The notes under the pieces are model-generated. The model saw only the letters and a list, made by a program, of their open reading frames with translations. It did not search any database and was not told the DNA's origin. Shown piece after piece: positions 37,023 through 48,600 of a stretch of 64,000 nt of DNA. The translations under genes and the position numbers were made by a program. The stretch comes from Stentor roeselii (lineage: Eukaryota; Ciliophora; Heterotrichea; Heterotrichida; Stentoridae), in NCBI GenBank assembly GCA_006503475.1, contig RSEH01000098.1, positions 62,001 to 126,000 on the forward strand, given 5' to 3'. Each line of letters begins with the position of its first letter. Position 1 is the stretch's first letter.

Positions 37023-37319
37023 TTTTTCAACAGATTAACAGTTTAGAAATTTAACATTTTAGATTATCATATTGAGAAGATTATTATTGATTTTTATCTG
37101 GATTAGGTTTAAGAGTTTATAAGCTTTCAAAGGGTGATTATTTATTTATTTTTAACTTGATGCGATTACAAAATCACTTCATCTTTAATCTATAATCCAC
37201 ACAGACCTACACAGTGAAATATCTAATTGAAATTTCCGAATAAATCTCTAAACCTCAACAAAGATCTAAAATCTTAATCTCTTTTCAATAAATTATCCTA
37301 AATCATTCCTATCCTATTT
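37023..37319. other. AT-rich spacer
   Basis: Separates the membrane-protein gene start from the end of the channel pseudogene. Nothing recognisable in it. Confidence 0.5.
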
Positions 37320-38459
37320 CTAATTACCCATAGCATCAATCTTTTTATTCAGCTTTTCAAAGTTGTGATTACATTCTTTCTTCAAACTTTTCAATCTATA
37401 AAGTATCATTTTGAGTCTTCCTTCCAATTCACCCGCATTGAACTCTCCAGAGTTCTGCAAACCTGAACAAATTATTAGGTTAATCACTATTTCCCTTCCA
37501 AAACATGAGATTTTCCAATGACAAACTCAGCCATTCCAACAGTCAATTCCTTGAGCTTCATTTTGAAATGATTTAAAAGACTCTTCAAGAATATAGATCA
37601 AAAGATTGAGCATGATGATGACATTAATAACAGAGGCAAGCATGAACTAAACAAACTGAAGAGGGGCCAGCCACAAGATCTTCGATGTTCACGTTGTTCG
37701 AGGCCTGCCATATGGAAAACTATAAAAAATCCTCCGAATTGAACGTCTTGAAGTCCATCGACGACTAGTTAATCATTCCCAAGGCGCCAGTCGAGTGAAA
37801 AAAACCAACACAAACGCGATCGAGTTATCAAGAGCCCTGAAAATCAACAGGGTGAAAAAATGTTGAGTCAAACGCACGAAATCCAGAAAGAGATCTGAAA
37901 AATTTTACAAAAACCATAAAAAGCCAAGATAATAAACTTCAGGAATTTCCTGAGGATAGCTGCAGATTAAGAAGCTTCAAGAAAGGAGAGACCAAAGCAC
38001 CGCATTTCAATAATGTTCCAGAAGTCAATGAAATACGAATACGCTGCAGACATGGCCTGAATGAGTTCATAACAAGTGATGAGTCCATTTATGGCAATGA
38101 AGACGATTACTATCGGAATGTTAGACTCATCAAGAGGCTTGATCTCTGTATTTTTAAAAGTTGACAAAATCATCAGCACAGACAATAGAATGATATTAGT
38201 TTACATCAAACCAGTCAAGGTAAAAGCCACAGATTCTTCCACTTGGCCCTCACAAAATCTCTGACGAATTCAGTCTTCAGGGTCTTCGAGTTGCGGCACG
38301 ATACTATCCAACAAGTCGATGCTATCCAGAGACCCGCTGTGGTGATTAATAGCTAAAGGCAGAGTCTTAAACTTTATCAGAATATCTTAAATATCCTCAG
38401 GAACCGCTTTGACATCAAATTTAATAAAATACAAAATCAAGAAAAATTTGAAAAACATG
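37320..38459 (-). pseudogene. Decayed ion-channel gene (TRP/polycystin-like six-helix type)
   Basis: Pieces of one channel-like protein can be read on the minus strand, broken by several stops and frame changes. The N-terminal piece is MFFKFFLILYFIKFDVKAVP. A piece at 37967-38185 carries transmembrane segments and FIDFWNIIEM, typical of the S3 region of TRP/polycystin-like channels. Near 37600, VINVIIMLNLLIYILEESF matches a pore-following S6 helix. The end is a basic helical tail stopping at TAG 37320-37322. At least five breaks are visible, none removable as 15-nt introns. Neighbouring genes are intact, so poor sequence quality is an unlikely cause. This is a host gene remnant. Confidence 0.75.
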
Positions 38460-38603
38460 CCTATTAAAACCTATCAACTCAACATTTCTAAAAATGGCTT
38501 ATTTATCGATACCTAAAATCTTCAATCCTTGAAAAAAAATTCCATCATTCCCAAATCTCAACAATCATAAACCCTCGAAATCATCAAAATAATTCCTAAA
38601 TAA

Positions 38604-39644
38604 ATGGGTCAAAACTCTGCAAAGCTATTTTCCCAATCCGAAAGCGATATAAAATCCTCATCACTTCGCAGCAAGTTCAACTTTACAGGAATAAAAGAAA
38701 TAACACGTCACCCTTACATCTCCTGTTTATGTTCAAACAGTGAATCAACTCAATCATCAGACCCAGAGCTTTTTCCAAGGCAAAGCGAGTACCAGTCACG
38801 TCCAAGCCGAACAATTTTAGACAAAGGCCGTGAATTCCAAGTAAAGCCAATCGATTCAAGACACAGTTTCTCATACGGAGCGAACCAAAGTCCAGGAATT
38901 CGAAAAAGTTTCGAGTTAATCAGCACAGTAGTCCACAGCAAGATGAAGTCTTTTACACCAAACAACAGAAACGCTGACCTGTTTTTTAACCCTTCAAGGA
39001 CTTCATCTAACCGAAACTCATCTCGCAAGAGTTCAATTTATGTTCAAGAAAATAAAACGGAAGGTGCTATGATTGAGTCTGAAAGACTGGAAACCGTTCA
39101 AGAAGCTATCACTGGTCGAGGCGCTCTTGATGAAAAATCGAATCATGGCGAAGTTTTAAGAGAAGAAATTTCTGCTGAGTTCAGAGAAGTTGTGGAAAGT
39201 GGATTGATGGATAGCGGAATTAGAGAAGAGGTTTTTTTAGGAGGCGGAAGGAGGTATAAAGGGGACTTGCAGGAAGGGAAGCCTCATGGATGTGGAAAGG
39301 AAATATGGCCTGATGGAAGCTTGTATGAAGGAATGTATCATTTTGGAACTAGGACTGGAGAAGGGCTCTTTGTATGGCCTGATAAAAGCTTGTATAAAGG
39401 AAACTTTATTGACAATGAAATGCAGGGCTTTGGCATCTTCGAATGGAGCAACGGAAATAAATATGAAGGCATGTGGAATAAATCTAAAATGCATGGAGAA
39501 GGCACTTATACCTGGAGCAATGGGAATAAATATATCGGAAGCTACTTTGAAGGACTTAAGCATGGAGAAGGGACTTTTGTGTACCATGACGGCAGGATCG
39601 TCAAAGGTAAATGGCTGAAAGGACATATAAAGGCAGATTTATAA
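38604..39644 (+). CDS. MORN-repeat protein with N-myristoylation motif
   Basis: 346 residues starting MGQNSAKLF, a good N-myristoylation context. Residues 10-210 are Ser/Arg-rich and probably disordered. Residues about 217-340 carry five to six MORN repeats (LYEGMYHFGTRTGEGLFVWP, KYEGMWNKSKMHGEGTYTW). The layout is the same as the nine-repeat protein at 21423: lipidated tip, disordered spacer, MORN fan. Likely membrane- or cortex-associated. Coding style changes sharply near 39030, from A/C-rich to G/T-rich. Confidence 0.88.
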   Translation: MGQNSAKLFSQSESDIKSSSLRSKFNFTGIKEITRHPYISCLCSNSESTQSSDPELFPRQSEYQSRPSRTILDKGREFQVKPIDSRHSFSYGANQSPGIRKSFELISTVVHSKMKSFTPNNRNADLFFNPSRTSSNRNSSRKSSIYVQENKTEGAMIESERLETVQEAITGRGALDEKSNHGEVLREEISAEFREVVESGLMDSGIREEVFLGGGRRYKGDLQEGKPHGCGKEIWPDGSLYEGMYHFGTRTGEGLFVWPDKSLYKGNFIDNEMQGFGIFEWSNGNKYEGMWNKSKMHGEGTYTWSNGNKYIGSYFEGLKHGEGTFVYHDGRIVKGKWLKGHIKADL

Positions 39645-39729
39645 TAATTTAACCTAGAAGTGATTATTTCCAGTTTTTCTCTAAGTCTTTCTATTCTTAC
39701 TGACAAGTTCAAGTCATCTAGTAATAAAA

Positions 39730-40002
39730 ATGTGGAGGTTGATACGCTTTTCAAGACGATTCAGCTCATCCGAACTCGAATACCGAATAAGTGAGATCCT
39801 AAAGCGATTCAACACAGTAGACCCTTCAAAAATCACTTCATCTGCAACCTTTAAAGATATCGGTCTTGACTCTTTAGACTCAGTAGAAGCAGTAGTCGCA
39901 ATGGAAGAGATCCTAAACGTCGAGCTGACAGACGAGGAAGCATTTAAAGTGACATCGATCCAAGAGGCAGTCTCAACATTTTCAAAGCACTTAAAAGTTT
40001 AG
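39730..40002 (+). CDS. NDUFAB1: Mitochondrial acyl carrier protein
   Basis: 90 residues. MWRLIRFSRRFSSS is a short mitochondrial presequence. The ACP domain has the phosphopantetheine site GLDSLD with Ser48 and the helix II continuation SVEAVVAMEE. ACPs carry acyl chains in mitochondrial fatty-acid synthesis, serve lipoate and Fe-S assembly, and are subunits of respiratory complex I. Length is normal for a compact ACP. Its stop is 12 nt before the hydrolase ATG at 40015. Confidence 0.92.
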   Translation: MWRLIRFSRRFSSSELEYRISEILKRFNTVDPSKITSSATFKDIGLDSLDSVEAVVAMEEILNVELTDEEAFKVTSIQEAVSTFSKHLKV

Positions 40003-40014
40003 ACCTTTCTTATA

Positions 40015-41022
40015 ATGTTTAAATCACTGTCAGATGGTTACGAGTTGCTTTGGAAGTCGATAATTCGTCCTCCAAGAGAAAAATACAGAACAAGAGACCT
40101 AGGCCCGACACAGTTTTTCATGGAAGGCTTTAACTACATCAGAACTGACTTCTCAGTGATTTCATCGACCGGGTGCAAAATGCGCTGTTCTCATTTCGAA
40201 CCTGTTGAAGAAGAACGGGAACATGAGACCCTTCCTTGTGTAATTTTCGTTCATGGCAACTCGAGCTCGAGGATTGAAGGACTTGTCCTTGTTCCTCTTA
40301 TTTTGCCGGTTCGCGCGACTGTTGTTTGTTTAGACTGGGCTGGATGTGGCAAGTCAGAAGGTGAGTTTATTACTTTGGGATGGAATGAAAGACATGACTT
40401 GGATATCGTCATCAATTATTTGAGGGCTCATCGGAGAGTTGGAGTGATTGGACTCTGGGGTCGCAGCATGGGAGCTGTCAGTGCTTTGTTCTCAGCTTGT
40501 AACAATTTGGATATTGGCAGCATGGTACTTGATAGTCCTTTTGCATCGATGAAAACTTTAGCGCATGAATTGGCAAAGAAACATAGTGGGCTACCTAAGT
40601 TTATTTTGAAGTTTGTTTATGGAAAGATCAGAGATACTATTAGAGAAAAGGCTGGATTTGATATTAATGAACTGAAACCTATTAATATGGCTCCTAATTG
40701 TCTTCAACCTGCATTGTTTTTAACTGCTAAGGGGGATGATTTTGTTCCTTGTCATCATACGCAAGAGGTGTTTGAGGCTTATGCTGGTGATAAGGATATA
40801 TTGTATGTTGATGGCGATCATAACAGCTCCAGGCCTAATGAGTGTTTGCAAAGAATCGCCAGGTTTTTTTACTCGACTTTGCTTTGTGATCGAATTCCCA
40901 AGAGGATAAAAACTGTCCGAAAGAGGCAAAAAGGGCAGCAAGATTTAAATGATGATGCAATGCTGAGGCTCGCTATTCAAGAAAGCTTAGAAGAATTCAA
41001 TAAGATTAGAGGCTCTGTTTAA
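40015..41022 (+). CDS. Alpha/beta hydrolase with C-terminal ubiquitin-interacting motif
   Basis: 335 residues. Hydrolase core: oxyanion segment FVHGNSSSR (78-86), nucleophile elbow GRSMG with Ser151, an acid in GDDFVPCHHT and His in DGDHNSSRP. The fold and motifs resemble ABHD17/BEM46-like serine hydrolases, some of which remove palmitate from proteins. Near the C-terminus DDAMLRLAIQESLEEF fits the ubiquitin-interacting motif (acidic start, Ala, Ser, Glu in place). The natural substrate is unknown. It lies 12 nt after the ACP gene and 9 nt before the IQ gene. Confidence 0.85.
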   Translation: MFKSLSDGYELLWKSIIRPPREKYRTRDLGPTQFFMEGFNYIRTDFSVISSTGCKMRCSHFEPVEEEREHETLPCVIFVHGNSSSRIEGLVLVPLILPVRATVVCLDWAGCGKSEGEFITLGWNERHDLDIVINYLRAHRRVGVIGLWGRSMGAVSALFSACNNLDIGSMVLDSPFASMKTLAHELAKKHSGLPKFILKFVYGKIRDTIREKAGFDINELKPINMAPNCLQPALFLTAKGDDFVPCHHTQEVFEAYAGDKDILYVDGDHNSSRPNECLQRIARFFYSTLLCDRIPKRIKTVRKRQKGQQDLNDDAMLRLAIQESLEEFNKIRGSV

Positions 41023-41031
41023 CTTAATAAA

Positions 41032-42663
41032 ATGAGTAAAAAGGTGAAGAGTGTCAAAGGAAAAAAAGAAGTCAAGGCTGTCAGCTCTTTTAAAGAAATC
41101 ATGAAACAAAATATTATTGTTAATGAGTTAATTAAAATCGTCAATGGAAGAGCTGATGATACTTCTCTTGCACTTTCTTTGTTTCATGATAGTGAAGATG
41201 GGTTTAAATTCGATTTGATGTTCGTCAAAAATACTCTTGGAGATATTGAAAATAGAGAAATGCTCAGAAGACCTGAAGAAGAAAATTTGCTGGTTCAGCT
41301 TAAGTCTTCTAAACTTGATGTGAACTTTCATAAAAAAAAGTTCGAAAAAAGTGTGAAGAAAATGATGATGATCAATTCTAAATTCGAAGCCAAACCTAAA
41401 CAATCCCTATTAAATGCAACAGAAATCCACACTCACAAAATAATGAGCACAATCATCTCAGAAGAAAACATAAAAATAAGCATATGTAAAAAGAACCAAC
41501 TTCAAAGCACAAAGTCCGACCTTTCCGATTCAACCTGGTTCGAAAACTATTCAAAATCAACAAAAATTCTCGACTGCATGTTACTCGGCGAATCAATCGA
41601 CTTATTAATTCCAGCAAAATTCTGCATCGACCTGAACAGAGACCATTTCACGAAAACCCTTGAAAAAATCAGAGAAACACTGAAAATTTTTGAGTGCCCT
41701 GAAGAAATCGACCTGCCTTCGAAGTCAACTCAAAGAGAATCAAGTCTTTTTGACTACTCCTCAACTATCACCCTTTTACTCTCCATGCTTGAAGGCTTAA
41801 ATCAAAAGATTCAAAAAGCAACAAGACTTTACATCGAGACCATTTCTAAAGACGAGTGGAAAAACAAGCCGAAAGTTCCTCGATTTCGTGACACGAAAGC
41901 GAAAAGAGAGAGAAATTCGAATTATTCAAGGAAATCAGGAGTTTTTCAGATATCAAAACCGATACCTTCACAATCAAGAGCAACTTTCGACCTATCAAAC
42001 CCTCTCTTAAAAGAAAAAAACTTGGAAGAAAAGGTGAAAATTATTCACAGTTGTCTGGTAATCCAAAGATTTATAAAATTCAGAAAATTCAGTAAGTTCA
42101 AAAAGTCATCAAAAAAACTTCTCTTAATTCAAAAGTGGACTCGAGGACACCTTGCAAGAAAAAAGGTCCTTTTCATGAAAACTAAGAAATTTCGCGCTTT
42201 TTTCACATATCAAAGACTCCGACATTGGTACCCCCTGCTTGTCAACAAGTGGAGAGAACGAAAGTCAAAATTTCTTAAACTTGACTATTCTCAGCATATT
42301 AAAAAAATCTTGAAAATCCAAAAAATAATCAGAGGATTTTTGGTACGAAAAAAAAAAATTCATTGGAAAAAAGTTTTTTTTCACCTGAGAAAAATGAAAG
42401 ATTTTCAGGTTTTACATCGAAATAAGATGAAATTATGGAAAGTTTCAGCTGATGATGAAAGGCTCGCACTTCACAATACGAAGACTTCTGAAGACGACTT
42501 GAAATCTTTCATTATCCAGAATGACTTGAAAGGGAAAAAACAAAGTAAAGCCGCTTTGGACGAACTTCTGAAAAGTCACTTGAAAAATGATGCTGACTTC
42601 AGAAGAAGCTATTTCACCAGAGCTAAAGCAGCAAGAATGCAGGTGTTCGAAGATGAGTTTTAA
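41032..42663 (+). CDS. IQ-motif protein
   Basis: 543 residues. At least three IQ-type calmodulin-binding stretches lie near residues 342-450: IQRFIKFRKF, IQKWTRGHLARKK and IQKIIRGFLVRKK. The long N-terminal part (1-330) is helical and Lys-rich, without a known domain; the C-terminal 90 residues are charged. IQ motifs bind calmodulin or centrin-like proteins, both abundant in the ciliate cortex. Spacing to both neighbours is 9 and 13 nt. Confidence 0.82.
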   Translation: MSKKVKSVKGKKEVKAVSSFKEIMKQNIIVNELIKIVNGRADDTSLALSLFHDSEDGFKFDLMFVKNTLGDIENREMLRRPEEENLLVQLKSSKLDVNFHKKKFEKSVKKMMMINSKFEAKPKQSLLNATEIHTHKIMSTIISEENIKISICKKNQLQSTKSDLSDSTWFENYSKSTKILDCMLLGESIDLLIPAKFCIDLNRDHFTKTLEKIRETLKIFECPEEIDLPSKSTQRESSLFDYSSTITLLLSMLEGLNQKIQKATRLYIETISKDEWKNKPKVPRFRDTKAKRERNSNYSRKSGVFQISKPIPSQSRATFDLSNPLLKEKNLEEKVKIIHSCLVIQRFIKFRKFSKFKKSSKKLLLIQKWTRGHLARKKVLFMKTKKFRAFFTYQRLRHWYPLLVNKWRERKSKFLKLDYSQHIKKILKIQKIIRGFLVRKKKIHWKKVFFHLRKMKDFQVLHRNKMKLWKVSADDERLALHNTKTSEDDLKSFIIQNDLKGKKQSKAALDELLKSHLKNDADFRRSYFTRAKAARMQVFEDEF

Positions 42664-42676
42664 TAACTTAATATAA

Positions 42677-45600
42677 ATGATAGTCAGCGACAGAACTGAA
42701 AATCGAGCGATCCTTACTCACCTCAAAAAAAACTCGTTTAGTCCTTTAGAAGCTATTAGACTTATCCTCAAGTTAAAAGAAGACTTTTGCGCTGGAATAA
42801 TGACAGATGATGAAAAGTCTTCATTTTTAACCCAGCTTCAGTTTTGGATGGAAAAACTCATGAAAAAAAAATTCATCTCTGTTGAAGTCTCAGTTGTTAT
42901 TCAAGTTTTCAACTTCATTCTTGAAATCATCAACTTCGTTTCTTGTGAACTTGACAAGTTTTCTCTGGAAAAACTCGAAATTTTAACGAAAATCGTCGAC
43001 CCTGCCCTTAAGTTCTATAAAAAAAACAAAAATCCTCATGATCAGATAAGTGAAGTAAAAAAGTCACTTGAATTAACAGAAAGTGAGGATGAAGGTGTCT
43101 TGGCATTCGGAACAGAAGATAATTTATTCTTTTTTACTGTCATTAAAGAGGTCTGGAAACGACTGAAAATCTTTGATTTGGCGCCTTTTGTTGGGAAAAA
43201 GGTCCTGGTTGAGTATATTTTAAATGTTTTTGACCTGCTCAAATCAGTTTTCAATGAATTAAGAGAAAACTTCTGGAATGAAAAAGCCCTGAACTTCTTA
43301 TTTTCTGTCTCTGATGTGTTAAAATCACTGAAAGGTGAAGACTTGCGTATTCTTCAGAAGGATAGATTGAAGGTTTTAATTCAAGAAATTGAAAACTTTA
43401 CCAGAAACTACCTAAAAACGACAAATTCTGATGAAATAGTTGAAAAGATTGAACTTGAATTGGCTTATAACCTTTTGGAATGTCCTTTTTTAGATAAAAA
43501 GATGGCAGGTGCTGAAGAATTGAACAGGAAGGCAAGACAGGTGAAGCGAAAGGATGAACTCAAGTCAATTAGTCCTCATTCTTATTATCAGGACAAGCCG
43601 ACCAAATTCTTGACTTCTGAGATGTTTTGTGATTGGATTAAGGAAAAACGAATTCTTGAACTTGTTTACTCTGGAACTTTTCATGTTGAAGTCATTAAGA
43701 AGTTTACTGATATTGTCACTTATATGTATTCTATGAATAAAATAGGCAGAGAATGTATTGATATGATCTGGGAAAATGGGTTTTTAAGGCATAAGATTTA
43801 TAAAGAAGTGCATTTGGATATCATTCATGATTTGATGTTCAATATAAATTCCCAAGACTTAAAATACATCCTCATGAAAATCCAAAATCTCGTACCAAGC
43901 GAAATCGACATAAACGTGCTAAAAATCCTAAAAAAATTCAGTTGTCTAACCAACAGGTTCGAATCACCAATAATATCAAGTTCCAAAACCGACGACCGCT
44001 TTACTTTCCTAGAACTCCTTTGGAATCTCTGTAACGAAGAAGTTATCAATCAAGGAGCAACAAAAGAAATCCACCAAAAAGCTATAATCTACTTTTCAGA
44101 CTGCATAACTTCTAATGCAATGCGAGAAATGCGATTATTTTACTCAGAAAATTGCATAAAAGAGTTATCAAAATCAGAAAAAACCTCAAGTTTTTTAGAA
44201 ATCCTGAAAAAAATCATCGATAGTTTCCCTTCTCTCCCCAGTGGCCAAATCCCAACAAAGCAAAAATTTGCAGAAACTATTCAAGACAAGGTCTTAATCG
44301 CATTATTCGAAAAAATTTACACTTTAAAGTTAAAATTCGTTTCAGAATTTCCAGCCCCTGAGGCTTTTCTAACTTACAAGCTAAGTCTCGACCCGATATT
44401 TTCCTTTTTCAAGTTCTTTTTAAAGCTTAATAAAGAAGTCCTTCCTTTTTCCAGCGTTGAAAAAATGTGGAAAGTCTTGATGATCAACAGAATAATCGAC
44501 GAAGAGTCAGCTATTTTCTTCCAGTTCCTGAAAAATATTGTGAGTAACAACCCAGTGATTTCAGAAAAGCAGATCTTGGAGAACTACTCAAAAATCCTTG
44601 TTAAACTCGACCCGGAGACGATGACTGAAGCGGCTTTTGACTGTTTTGAGAAGTATTTTTTAAAGGTAAACCAAATATACAGCTACGTGACCCTCGATTC
44701 ATCAGACTTTTTACTTACCGTGCAAAAAAACGACTTGATTTCCATTGAAAAGCTATGGAAAATCGTGTTATTCTCTTCAAACCCACTCGTTTTCGAGAAC
44801 AGTTCAAGTCTTTTAAAGCGATTATATCGTTTCCGTAAGTCCTTTTCACTAAAAGACCAAGAAGAGTTCATTTCGAAGTGTTTTGAAAACATCGTCTTTT
44901 TCAATAAACCTCATGATAAAAATTCAAGCCAAGTATTGAAAAGTCTTCAGCTGGTCATTGAATTTTTGTCTCTTTGTCAAGGGCTGAGCCAGCCTGTTGT
45001 AAGCCAGTCTCAACAGCAGAGTTTCGAGTTTGAACTGAAAGTCGTGTCTTTTGTGTCCAGGTTGCAAAGGGAAGAATTTAGTGAAATGATTTACAGCACC
45101 ACTCACTGGCAGAGCATCAAAGAACTCATTGCAAGTCGCGTCAACAGAGACCTCAACAAAGTCAACTTTTTAATTGATGGAAAAATTGTCTGGGGGAATA
45201 ATGGTCAGACTGCTGAACAGCTGAATTTAGATAAGTTTCAACTTGTTGAAGTCAGAGAAATGGAAAATGAAAGCAGCTTTGATGAACATCTTAATCAACT
45301 TAAGTGCATATTTGAACACCTTGATGATGATATTATTAAACTTGCTTTACAAAAGGAAGGAAATAACTTTGATGAAGCTCTTAATTTGTTGACTAGTCAG
45401 GACTTTGTTGATGCTTTGAAAAGTGAAATGAAGGATAAAAATATGCAGGTTGTTCCTTTTGAACCTTTACAGACTTCAGCACCGAATAAGACGAAAATTT
45501 TAAACTTTGTGGCTCAAAATGATAGATTTTTGGAAATTCTTTATGCACTTGCTGATGTGGATGATGAGAATGTGTTGGTTAAAATTTTGGAACTTTTGAA

Positions 45601-48600
45601 GATTATACCAATCAATAAAAATTTGAAGAATAATATTAGGAGTTTTGAGTTATTTGAAAACCTTTTCAATTCTTCGAATGTTATCAAGTTTTGGAACCAA
45701 CTTCGAGTAATTATTCTGCTTCTTCAAAAGGAAAAAGGAGCCTGGATGAAAGAATTCTTCGAAAATGGAGGTCTATTCAGCATATCTTCCTTACTAATCA
45801 GCTCCAACTCCACCGATTCAATCACATGGCGCTGTTATTCAGACGAAATCCTTCAAATTCTGATAGAAATCATAATAACTTACATCAAAAAGTTCTTTAC
45901 AAACTCAAATTTCATTTTCGAAGACATAATCGACCCTTCCCATCTAAGCCGTACATTACTCTCCCTGATATCCTCAGCAGTCTCCTCCTTAAAATCAGAA
46001 GAAATGATCGAAAGTGCTTTAAGCCTTCTAATCGCGATATCAAGCCACAACCCAAGCCTTCTCAGCAACATCTACACAGAAGAAGTCTTCAAAAGTCTAA
46101 CAACAGTCGTCCTGCTGACCAGCACTCGAGAAAGTCTCCGTTCAAAAATAATAGAAACAGTTCGAACTCTCTTAACAAACCTCGGAAATGACTGTTCTCA
46201 GTACTTCTGGAATTTAATGTCAAGATCGATTCCCAAGCAAAAAAGTCCTCAAACAAAGGACTTTTTCCATTTATTGTCTATTATTCTTGAAACAGTTTCT
46301 GAAGTTTCAACAGATTTCATCGACTCTTGTGTGCAGGTCGTGATGATTCGAAACATTGATGAAACCAAAGAGCAAGACTATCTACTTGCAGGGTACTTCG
46401 ACCTGTTGCTTCACCTTTTAAAAAACCATAACAGTAAAGACGAGCTTCGACTTCTGATTTTCCTTTATTCAGCTGTTTTTGAGTTAAACACATTAGAAGA
46501 CTTCGGAAAAGACGTGGAAAGTCTTCCACTGATCAAGTATTCAGGGACTCGTCACTCAGCCTTAAGACTTTTAAGCCTTCTTTTACAGAAGTTTCCAAGA
46601 GAATCTTATGAAACTTTAAAAAAACTAGCAGATCATCACCCTTCTTCAAAGCTTCAACAGTTCTACAATTATGAGAATCAGTCCAAAGCCAGTTGTGGAT
46701 TTGTCGGGCTGAGGAACTTTGGATGCACTTGTTATTTGAACTCGGTTCTTCAGCAGTTGTTCATGATTCAGGATTTTCAGAGAGCTTTACTTGAGGCGCA
46801 TGTTGACTCGAAAGACAATATTGAAGAAAATTTGGTTTATCAGGTTCAGGTCATTTTGGCCAACTTGAAACATTCACAGAAACAATGCTATGAGCCGAGT
46901 GAGTTTTGTAAAGCTTTTAAGGACTTTGAAGGACTTTCTATCAATGTCAGGGTTCAACAGGACGCTGATGAGTTTTTGAACCTTTTGTTTGATAAACTTG
47001 AGGAAAGACTTAAGTTGACTGATGAGGCTCAGGTCATTAGGAAGGTCATTGGTGGAGAGTTTAAACATGAAATCAGGTCGACTCAGAATGAATTTCCTTA
47101 TAGAGGTGAAAGGGATGAACATTTCTTCAGGATTTCACTTGATATTCGTAATCTTAAGGATCTTAAAGCTGCCTTTGATCAGTACACAGCAGCAGAAGTT
47201 CTCGAAGGCGACAACAAATACTACTGCGAGGAATTCAACACCAAAGTAAACGCAACAAAACGATGTCTTCTGGGCCGTCTTCAAAACACAATAATAATCC
47301 ACCTAAAAAGATTCGACTTCAACTACCAAGAAATGAAAAGAAGCAAAATAAACGACAGATTCGAATTTCCCTTAAACCTAAACCTAAAGACCTGGTGCAT
47401 GGACGACAGTCTTTCCGAAGACTACTACGACTACGAGCTTGCAGGTGTCATAATCCATTCAGGAGTAGCAGACTCAGGCCATTACTTCTCAATAATAAAA
47501 GACCGAAAGTCTCAGAACTGGCTGAAGTTCGACGACAGACACGTTCAACTTTACGACTTCTCAAATTTAACACGAGACTGTTTCGGAAAAGACTCAGTTC
47601 AAACAAGCGAATTTGACTTCGAATGCATGAGTAACGCTTACATGTTGATTTATGAAAGAAAACAGTTTCAGCCAGTTTACTTGCAAGAGAGTCGCAGCGG
47701 GTTTCACTTGACTCGAGAAGTGGAAAAACAAGTGATTGAAGAAAATATTCAGTTTTTAAAGGATAGGATTTACTTTGAAGAAGCTTATGAAAACTTTTTA
47801 ATTGACTTGGCTGCAACGCGGGCGAATGAAGAAAAGGAATATCACTGTGAGTGGATTGGTTTTACCTTTGAAAAAAAAGTACTTGACATGGCTAAAACTG
47901 TTGGCCAGATTCTTGAACTGGTAAAATCTGTGGATTTACAAGGTTCAACTGATCAGAAAATCATCAGAGGATGTTTTATTTATTCCTTGGAATTGCTTAT
48001 CAAGGCGGAAAAAAATGAAAGATTTTTGAAGATTTCAGAAATTGTTTTTGATTTGGTGTTAAAAACTCTTAATAACATCTGCTGGGTACTGGATTTGTTT
48101 CGGTTTAATAAAGTCCTGTTTTTTACTGTGATGAACTCAGTCAATAACGAGGCCAAGCTGAAAATAATGGAATTTTTGATGAAATGTTTAAAAAAAGCGA
48201 TTTTTAATCAAGACTTTCCCGTTTTTGAAAAAATCTGTTATTTAGATGGCCCTTTTCAACAAGCTGGACCTTTAGAGCCTGTTGTTTCTTACATAAATTC
48301 AATATACAAGTCCCCTGTGAGTCGTTTTTTGGAGTATCTGATGCAAACAGGTGTAAATTCTTTCACCAAACTTTACAACATCGAGCAACTTGTCCTGGGG
48401 ACCATAGTCAATATTTCATCATCTCCTGAAATAGGAAAGTTCCTCATGGCCCATGGAACAACTACTTTTCTTTTAAACATTTTCAATTCCCCGTCAGTTC
48501 AAAACCTGGACCATCTTCATCAAGTTCTTTTCAACATGATCGCAGCATCCAACAACGACCCAAACTTCTTAACCTGCGAATGTTCAGATCACAAAATCTT

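Noticed and set aside
37320-38459. Idea that stops in the channel remnant are spliced out as tiny introns
   Set aside because: No 15- or 16-nt GT...AG interval with A10 removes them, and frame changes occur besides stops.
45691-46191. 166-residue frame inside the large USP gene
   Set aside because: Alternative frame of a convincing 2143-residue protein in an A/C-rich block; no family features.
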